Source: Spirochaeta africana DSM 8902 (lineage in GTDB: Bacteria > Spirochaetota > Spirochaetia > DSM-27196 > DSM-8902). From it: a DNA stretch of 64,000 bases. The position numbers and the translations under genes are program-made. The notes under the pieces are model-generated. The model saw only the letters and a list, made by a program, of their open reading frames with translations, was not told the origin of the DNA and ran no database searches. The first letter of the stretch is position 1. Each line of letters opens with the position of its first letter. This document shows positions 58,409-64,000 of the stretch, piece by piece. Where the stretch lies: contig NC_017098.1 in NCBI RefSeq assembly GCF_000242595.2, positions 1,612,001 to 1,676,000 of the forward strand. Reading direction: 5' to 3'.

Positions 58409-59947
58409 TTACAGAAAACCCCGAATAGGCAGCAGTGCACCCCAGAAGTACGGGATATGCTGCAGTGGTGATCGGGTCGGTGGATTCTGAAGTGTTGCCT
58501 CATCGGTCATCCAGAGTACCCTGCCGTTCTCCAGGGCCAGCTGCCATGATTCCTCCGGGGTTGCCATGTCGGCAAGCAGCAGTTCCAGTTCCTGCCCCAA
58601 CGAGTCAGAAAGGATAAGCAGCCCGTTCTCGGTATCGGTATACAGCGATCGATGGTTCAGGTTCAGTGAGCCGATATAGGCTCGATTGGAGTCCCCAAGC
58701 AGGGTTTTCATGTGCATGCTGATGAAATCCGCTTCGACGCTGCCGCTGTCTGCATGATGTCGTCCGGCATAGCCTGGCTGGTGCTGATATTCATACAGGT
58801 CAACCCCCATTTCCAGGATGCGCGGGCGGAACGAACGATAATGGCTGTGCACGATGGTATGATTGATGCTGCCCAGTGACGGCACGATCACCTGAACCTG
58901 CACATTCCTCGCCAGCTTGTCCTGAATCAGATCCATACCAAAATCGTTCGGCAGGAAATATGGGGTAACGATACGCAGCTGCTGCTCTATCGGGGATAGA
59001 AACTCGGGCAGTTCCTGCAGCACGGTACGATCATGACGATCGGAAGGGTGATCGTAGATATATGTCACCTGCCCGGGATGAAACCCCCTGGCACGTTCTG
59101 TCAGCCACGCGCGTGGTGTCTGCGGCAGAGCGGCTGCAGCACGATCCGGATGCTGTCCGGATCGTGTCATTGCGACACGACGCACCGCCCCGAGATGGCG
59201 GGAACGGGAGGTAAGATACAGGTCGGTGGCATCGATGGCATAGCGGGTGTTCCAGTAATGATCAAAGGAGTACATCATATCCTGCAAAACCGGTCCGACG
59301 GTTACCGCATCGAGATCACGGAAGTTGTAGTCCGGATCAAACCCGAAATAGCTGTCACCGATATTGCGGCTCCCGACAAGCGCGAGACTGCCGTCGGCAA
59401 TCATAAGCTTGTTGTGCATCCGGCGGTTGAGCTGGATAACATTCAATGCAAAACGAAAGGCAGTACCGGTAACGCTGCGACGGTTCACCACCGGGTTGTA
59501 CACCCGTACCTCGATATTGGGATGCTGTTGGATTGCCGCTACCGTTCGGTGCGAAAAATCAAGGAAGATATCATCAAGCAGCAGTCGCACCTGAACACCG
59601 CGATCAGCTGCCTTCAGGAGCTCGTGAAGCAGCAGATACCCGGAATAGTCATCCTCCCATAGAAAATATTGCAAATCCAGGGTCTGCTCGGCCCCCTGCA
59701 TCATGGCAATCCGCCAGTGCAGGGCATCAAGGTTATCAGGGATCAGGTGAACCGCAGATTCACCCTGGTCCAGGGTTTCCTGTATCCCGGCAGCAAACCC
59801 GGCGATAACTCCCGTGCGGGCCGCAACCGGGGAGATTACCGTCGGGCGTACATGGGTTGCAGGCATGGTGGTGCATCCACTCAGCAGCACTGCGGCGAGC
59901 AGGAGGAAGATACGAGGTAGCAGATTGGGCAATCGGATAGAAGTCAC
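58409..59947 (-). CDS. Phospholipase D/cardiolipin synthase-like lipoprotein
   Basis: The 512-residue protein starts at GTG 59947 with a lipoprotein signal (FLLLAAVLLSGC, Cys25). Two HKD motifs are complete: HNKLMIAD (His178, Lys180, Asp185) followed by GSLALVGSRN, and HMKTLLGD near residue 420 followed by SNRAYIGSLNLNHRSLYTDTENG. This pattern is found in cardiolipin synthases and in outer envelope PLD lipoproteins; the signal suggests an extracytoplasmic site, unlike ClsA. It likely transfers or hydrolyses phosphatidyl groups. The 75-base gap upstream holds a TATATT but no convincing -35. Confidence 0.85.
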   Translation of the reverse strand: MTSIRLPNLLPRIFLLLAAVLLSGCTTMPATHVRPTVISPVAARTGVIAGFAAGIQETLDQGESAVHLIPDNLDALHWRIAMMQGAEQTLDLQYFLWEDDYSGYLLLHELLKAADRGVQVRLLLDDIFLDFSHRTVAAIQQHPNIEVRVYNPVVNRRSVTGTAFRFALNVIQLNRRMHNKLMIADGSLALVGSRNIGDSYFGFDPDYNFRDLDAVTVGPVLQDMMYSFDHYWNTRYAIDATDLYLTSRSRHLGAVRRVAMTRSGQHPDRAAAALPQTPRAWLTERARGFHPGQVTYIYDHPSDRHDRTVLQELPEFLSPIEQQLRIVTPYFLPNDFGMDLIQDKLARNVQVQVIVPSLGSINHTIVHSHYRSFRPRILEMGVDLYEYQHQPGYAGRHHADSGSVEADFISMHMKTLLGDSNRAYIGSLNLNHRSLYTDTENGLLILSDSLGQELELLLADMATPEESWQLALENGRVLWMTDEATLQNPPTRSPLQHIPYFWGALLPIRGFL

Positions 59948-60022
59948 GAACCGTTATTCCTGTTTTGCAATATAGCGCATAGTAGCCGAAAAACAGGGGC
60001 AGGGGTCAATACGTTCGCGGCT

Positions 60023-60754
60023 TCATGATACCCGGAAGTGCTGCTGATCACGGAATCTGGCAGCTGCAGCTACAAAACTGCCAAACAGCCGCCGGAAGGG
60101 ACGGCGATGAATCAGCAATTCAGGGTGGAACTGCACACCCAGCAGGAAATCTGCTGACGGATCCTCTATTGCCTGGATCATGCCATTCGATTCCCTGGCT
60201 GCTACAACCAGGCCGTCCCCGACCTCATTGATGGCCTGGGAATGCAGCGAGTTGACCCTGCAGCTGGAGGTCTTGATGATGCGATGCAGCATGCTGGCAG
60301 TACTGATCTGGATCGGTTTTCGAAACACCGCCTGGCGCAACGGGTGGCTGGGATAATGTGAGTGGCGGAATGACGCCTTCAGTTTCATGTGCAGGGTGCC
60401 ATTGTGAAAGACATTTATCAGCTGCGCTCCGCGGCATATCCCGAGTACCGGCAGGGCATGTGTCTCTGCATAGCCAAGATAGGTCATCTCCATGGCATCG
60501 CGGTCAAAATCGTACTGGTAGCCTTTTTTACGGATCTCCCGGAAGAACGGGGGAAAGATGTCACGGCCGCCACCAAGTATCAGACCGTGGATCTCCGGGA
60601 AGGGATCAGGGTAGCGATGCGTAAGGATTCGCGGTCGACCGCCAGCAAGCCATACCGCACAGGCAACCGCGAGAAAATCCGGGTTGGTAAACCTGCTGGG
60701 TTGGGTAATTCCGATAACCGGACGTGAGGTTTGCCGAAAGGGCCACGATATCAT
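60023..60754 (-). CDS. Class I glutamine amidotransferase-like gamma-glutamyl hydrolase (PuuD/peptidase C26 type)
   Basis: A 243-residue protein. LILGGGRDIFPPFF marks the oxyanion region of PuuD-like enzymes, LGICRGAQLINVF carries the catalytic Cys, and GVQFHPEL the His and Glu of the triad. VNSLHSQAINEVGDGL is the typical substrate region. PuuD cleaves gamma-glutamyl amide bonds. GGAGGTG precedes the ATG, and the start overlaps the ATP-grasp stop (ATGA). The pairing suggests that one enzyme makes and the other breaks or edits an amide bond, which is inference. Confidence 0.85.
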   Translation of the reverse strand: MISWPFRQTSRPVIGITQPSRFTNPDFLAVACAVWLAGGRPRILTHRYPDPFPEIHGLILGGGRDIFPPFFREIRKKGYQYDFDRDAMEMTYLGYAETHALPVLGICRGAQLINVFHNGTLHMKLKASFRHSHYPSHPLRQAVFRKPIQISTASMLHRIIKTSSCRVNSLHSQAINEVGDGLVVAARESNGMIQAIEDPSADFLLGVQFHPELLIHRRPFRRLFGSFVAAAARFRDQQHFRVS

Positions 60755-62082
60755 CGTCTGGTCACCTCCGGCGGCAGTCTCCGGTGACGAATCAGTGAGG
60801 CCATAACAAACAGCACCCCAAGCACCACAAAGGGATCATCGCGGAAAAAAATGTCGTTTTTCGCCGAGCGCCCCTGACGGATAACCCTGCGGAGAAGTGC
60901 CAGGGTGCTGCCGAGACTGGAGCGACGACTCGAGCTTTCCTGCAGGCTGCGAAAGAGTTCACGTATTTCCCGGTTGCGGATCTTGTCCTGGGTTTTTTGC
61001 CAGGCCTCACTCAGGCTGGTGTACTGCTTGTCGGATTCCGCTATGCTGCGTACCGCCCCGAAAAGCCATAACCCCGGGATTTTGGTTCGCTGGCCAATAG
61101 TCGCGGCATTCGGCTCCGGAGCATGTCCGGTTACCGCCAGACGATACAGGGCATAGGGGAAGTCTATCCCGGATGCTACCGACTGAAACAGCCCCGCCCA
61201 GAATCGGGGATTCACCTCGATCAGATACGGGGTTGCAGTGCCGTCCCACCGGAAATCGAGTTCGGCAATTCCGTTCCAGCCGAGCGGACCGAATAACGCA
61301 TCGGCGACCGGCAGAAAGGGTTCGTCACTCACGGTTTCCCGAAAGCTGCCGGCGCCGGATTCAGCCGGGAAGCGATGAATATTCCGGTATGCCATACTGG
61401 CTTTGCGCTGACCTTTTTCGTACAACACGGTCAGGCAATAATCATCACCGCCTACCAGCTGCTGAACCAGGGGAGGATGTCGGTAGCGATCAGCAGAGGC
61501 TGCAAACTCCCGTCTGAGCTGCGAAGGATTGTTCACCTTGAGGATTCCACGTCCGCCGACCTGGTCGGTTGGCTTGATCAGGACGGGAAAAGAGATAGTC
61601 GGCAGCAGTTCCTCCAGCTCCTGTTTGTTGCCGGGATCCCATGTCTGCGGGATATGGACCTGCAAGGAGCGTGCGGTAGCCAGCAGCCGATCCTTGGGAT
61701 GCACCTGGCGAATAGCGCTATAATCCGGAGCTGCCAGTGTTATCAGTGGCTCAAATCGCTCACGGTGCTGCGCCAGCAGCTCGGTTTCCCGAAAGACCGG
61801 CATCAGCACATAGGGGCGATCATCCTTCGGGGCAAAGCGGCGAATCTTTTCTTCCAGATCATCCAGAAACTGTTGTGGATCATCCTTGATCGGCGCATGG
61901 ACGAAGGTTTTGGTTACGTAGCGGGAAAAGCTCATTACGGTAAGATCGACATCATCGCAGCTGATTACCTCTACTCCCTGTTTGCCAAGGGAGTGGGCGA
62001 TGACCAGTGCCATCATACTGCGTCCGTAGGTTACAATTACCCGTCCTGGTATTTCTTGCGTAGACTTCACCCCAGTATTCAA
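60751..62082 (-). CDS. ATP-grasp ligase with C-terminal membrane segment
   Basis: The 443-residue protein (start TTG 62082 uncertain; GTG 62070 is an alternative) has an N-terminal Rossmann region (VIVTYGRSMMALVIAHSLGKQGVEV) and an ATP-grasp fold: FPVLIKPTDQVGGRGILKVNN, LVQQLVGGDDYCLTVLYEKG, GIAELDFRWDG and PYLIEVNPRFWAGLFQSVASGIDFP with the metal-binding Glu and Asn. The closest style is the carboxylate-amine ligases related to carbamoyl-phosphate synthase. The last 50 residues include one hydrophobic helix (FVVLGVLFVMASLI) and a basic tail, so the enzyme is likely membrane-attached. Substrates unknown. Confidence 0.8.
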   Translation of the reverse strand: MNTGVKSTQEIPGRVIVTYGRSMMALVIAHSLGKQGVEVISCDDVDLTVMSFSRYVTKTFVHAPIKDDPQQFLDDLEEKIRRFAPKDDRPYVLMPVFRETELLAQHRERFEPLITLAAPDYSAIRQVHPKDRLLATARSLQVHIPQTWDPGNKQELEELLPTISFPVLIKPTDQVGGRGILKVNNPSQLRREFAASADRYRHPPLVQQLVGGDDYCLTVLYEKGQRKASMAYRNIHRFPAESGAGSFRETVSDEPFLPVADALFGPLGWNGIAELDFRWDGTATPYLIEVNPRFWAGLFQSVASGIDFPYALYRLAVTGHAPEPNAATIGQRTKIPGLWLFGAVRSIAESDKQYTSLSEAWQKTQDKIRNREIRELFRSLQESSSRRSSLGSTLALLRRVIRQGRSAKNDIFFRDDPFVVLGVLFVMASLIRHRRLPPEVTRR

Positions 62083-62111
62083 ACCCTTTTACGACGATTT
62101 TTCAATCGGTG

Positions 62112-64000
62112 TCAGAAGGTAAATCCGGTAAAGAACTGCGGATGCAGGCCGATTTCTCCCCACGGGGTAGCCAGATGTGCCGGATCTTCGCTGATGTGGT
62201 AACGGGATTCCCGGACCGCCTGACCTGACAGACCGGGATCCCCGTAGATCGATGCCCCGGCATAAAACCCGAGCCGACCGAAATGTATCCCGGCCGATAT
62301 TCGCAATACCGGAAACACCAGTGCCTCTCCCGGGGTAACCAGTGAACTGATTCTGTACTGGGTCTCGCTGCCGCGGGCTGCCCGGGCCACACTCAGGTCA
62401 CTGTCGACTACAAATGGCCCCGGCAGGTTCACGCGCAGCCCGGCACCGGCCCCGATAATCAGATGATCCAGTTCGCGCCAGGAATCTTCCCGATCCAGTC
62501 CAAGAAAAAAAAGGGAGTATACATGTCGGGTGCCATTACGCACGCCCAGCTTGATCAGTTCATCATCCTCGAACCAGATGGTAACGTCGTTGATGCCGTT
62601 ATGGATGATGTTTATCAGGCCGATTGGAACCCCATACACGTCGTCAGCGACGTTCACCAGCCCGATCTGGGTCCCATAGACCGTGCCTGCCTGATTGAAC
62701 AGTCCAATCTGCCCGCCGGTTACCTTGTCGCTGCGATTAAATGGTGCCGCCTGCACCCCGATTGTTCTGGCTGACTGGGTGTATATCCCCGATGCCTGCA
62801 ACCCGACCGAGGTTCCGGCGATCACACTGTACAGACCGCTGACACTGATCCCCAGACTGTTCCCGCCAATGTCCTGAAATATGCCGCTGACGGCCATACC
62901 ATGGCTGTTCCCGGCAATGGTGGCTGCAACCCCGCTGATCTGCAGCCCGGTATTGTTGCCGGAAAGTGAGCTATGAATGCCGCTCAGGTTGAAACCGGCA
63001 GTGTTGCGTACCCTGGATGATACCGCAGACAACCCCAGGTTGATATCCTGCGGATGCAGTTCCCCGATTGACCATTCCCACTCAAGGGGAGGGAACACCC
63101 CGGCAGCGAAGCGAAATCCCCCTGCTTCTTCCCCGGAACCTCGCAGCCGGGTTATCTCCCGTCGCATCGGCACGAGGTCACGCAAGGCTACCTCGGTTGT
63201 GCCGTGCCGCGCAACCTGAAAATCCCCCCGGAGGCTGGTGTTCTGTTCACTGATAATGATCTCATAGCTGCCTGGTGGCACGGCCAATATTCGGGCCGAA
63301 CTGCCGCTGGTGTGAAACTCGGATATGATATTGCCAGCAGCACTGCGGATCAGCACGCGTCCGGAAAGACCGGAGGCGAAGCGCAAGGCACCTTCGGGTC
63401 GCGAAATGTCGGTAAGGACAATATCGCCCGTGCCGGTCAGCTGGATATCATAGCTTGGATGCTGTGGTCCGGCCGTGGTACTGGAGGTCATCGCCAGTGT
63501 TTCGCGAAACGCGTAGTGATACAGTTCATTCAGGGTTACGCGTCCGCTTTGTGTAGTGTCGGCGGCGCCACGGAGTCCGGAAACAACGAAGTGGGTAAAG
63601 AATGAGGCCTGAATACGATCGGATTCCTGACTGGCCTCGCTGTCGCTACTGGATGTCAAAAACGCAAAACCGGTCATATCGGCTGACTCATCGGTCAAAA
63701 AGGGCTGCACCCGGTCGCCACCTTTCAGGCGGGTAAATGCACCAGATTCGCAGCCGTCTACGATCGCCACAGTTACATCTGCACCGACCCCCTGTATCAA
63801 TTCTCGCAGCTCACGATAGGGCAATCTGGAATCCCCAATCAGGAGCCCCTGATCATCCGAGTGGCCGCTGTAATAGAACACAAACTCCACCCGGCGCGCT
63901 GCTGGAGCGATGGATTCCACCCGTTCGGTCAGTCTCCTCAGATCCGAGCGAACCTGGTCTACCTCCGGATCGGCCAGGTAGTAGGTGTCAGCCGGTGCGA
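62112..64000 (-). CDS. Caspase-like (peptidase C14) surface protein with LA_2272-type repeats (5' truncated)
   Basis: The frame is open to the window edge (the preceding residues read ADTYYLADPEVDQ), so the N-terminus is missing. The caspase fold keeps both catalytic residues: FVFYYSGHSDD with His at 63861-63863 and IVDGCESG with Cys at 63750-63752. Next comes a carboxypeptidase-regulatory-like region (LAVPPGSYEIIISEQ). From about 62,990 down to 62,600 there are glycine-rich repeats such as GLQISGVAATIAGNSHGMAVSG and GGQIGLFNQAGTVYGTQIGLVN, which match the LA_2272 surface-repeat style known from Leptospira. A barrel-like C-terminus (GEIGLHPQFFTGFTF) ends the protein. It lies 29 bases before the ATP-grasp gene. 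Confidence 0.82.
   Translation of the reverse strand, partial: APADTYYLADPEVDQVRSDLRRLTERVESIAPAARRVEFVFYYSGHSDDQGLLIGDSRLPYRELRELIQGVGADVTVAIVDGCESGAFTRLKGGDRVQPFLTDESADMTGFAFLTSSSDSEASQESDRIQASFFTHFVVSGLRGAADTTQSGRVTLNELYHYAFRETLAMTSSTTAGPQHPSYDIQLTGTGDIVLTDISRPEGALRFASGLSGRVLIRSAAGNIISEFHTSGSSARILAVPPGSYEIIISEQNTSLRGDFQVARHGTTEVALRDLVPMRREITRLRGSGEEAGGFRFAAGVFPPLEWEWSIGELHPQDINLGLSAVSSRVRNTAGFNLSGIHSSLSGNNTGLQISGVAATIAGNSHGMAVSGIFQDIGGNSLGISVSGLYSVIAGTSVGLQASGIYTQSARTIGVQAAPFNRSDKVTGGQIGLFNQAGTVYGTQIGLVNVADDVYGVPIGLINIIHNGINDVTIWFEDDELIKLGVRNGTRHVYSLFFLGLDREDSWRELDHLIIGAGAGLRVNLPGPFVVDSDLSVARAARGSETQYRISSLVTPGEALVFPVLRISAGIHFGRLGFYAGASIYGDPGLSGQAVRESRYHISEDPAHLATPWGEIGLHPQFFTGFTF
62600..62990 (-). 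repeat. LA_2272-type glycine-rich peptide repeats
   Basis: About eight to ten imperfect units of some 14-23 residues with the pattern G-(hydrophobic)-x-(hydrophobic)-S/G-G-(hydrophobic), for example GLQISG, GMAVSG, GISVSG, GLQASG, then GGQIGLFN, GTQIGLVN, GVPIGLIN. Degenerate at DNA level, clear at protein level. Confidence 0.75.

Noticed and set aside
1-64000. CRISPR array, prophage, insertion sequence or integrated element
   Set aside because: No regularly spaced repeats, transposase, integrase or phage structural genes were found. The only tandem array is the in-frame 9-bp repeat.

Overview
The window looks like part of the chromosome of a free-living, moderately GC-rich spirochaete of the Spirochaeta/Alkalispirochaeta type. 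The reasons are a FabV/TER-type enoyl reductase, paired DUF115 (Maf-like) proteins, many FecR, TPR and beta-barrel envelope proteins, LA_2272-type surface repeats otherwise known from spirochaetes, and a Lon/RecO/RecJ/MutL housekeeping set. Coding density is very high. No gap exceeds about 210 bases, neighbouring genes often overlap by 1-14 bases, and I found no rRNA, tRNA, insertion sequence, phage gene or CRISPR array.

Layout. Positions 1-2.8 kb hold the 3' end of metG and a FemAB-like transferase with a large Gly-Ala repeat. From 3.0 to 5.4 kb on the minus strand are murD and an unknown gene, divergent from a FecR-domain protein. From 6.5 to 12.0 kb is a minus-strand run hisD-folC-rqcH-pseudokinase-like membrane protein. 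From 12.2 to 19.6 kb is a plus-strand run: fabV, a beta-hydroxyacid dehydrogenase, rnz, then a GldA/GldF/GldG-like ABC exporter with a DUF4340 protein. From 19.5 to 27.5 kb on the minus strand are a very acidic 874-residue protein, an unknown protein, two tandem DUF115 proteins and a membrane protein with a degenerate GGDEF-like domain. From 27.7 to 33.8 kb are an FtsB-like gene and the run lon-vanY-phosphodiesterase-U32 peptidase. From 33.8 to 40.4 kb are recO, a HAD 5'-nucleotidase, a pyrimidine phosphorylase, recJ, an M23 peptidase, rpsU and a lipoprotein. From 40.4 to 46.3 kb a TPR/Mrr-like membrane protein, a phosphoesterase and a ParB-like protein run one way, and two TPR/coiled-coil proteins run the other way. 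From 46.3 to 56.9 kb are mutL, two paralogous outer-membrane barrel proteins (one with an N-terminal FecR domain) and a 1635-residue exported protein. From 56.9 to 64 kb are a DUF503 protein, a ComFB protein with a small partner, a PLD lipoprotein, and a run made of a caspase-like surface protein, an ATP-grasp enzyme and a class I glutamine amidotransferase-like hydrolase.

How it fits together. Much of the window serves the cell envelope: peptidoglycan synthesis and turnover (MurD, FemAB-like, VanY, M23), outer-membrane barrels, lipoproteins and surface repeats. This is interleaved with DNA repair and proteostasis (MutL, RecO, RecJ, Lon, RqcH).

The most unusual items are the caspase/LA_2272-repeat fusion with its ATP-grasp/amidotransferase neighbours, the giant exported protein, the TPR protein with an inactivated-looking Mrr-type C-terminus, the acidic protein beside the DUF115 pair, Gly-Ala tripeptide repeats inserted in otherwise ordinary proteins, and a recurring -10-like hexamer placed 6-8 nt before the start codon, which suggests leaderless transcripts. 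Product names rest on recognising conserved motifs by eye; no database search was run.
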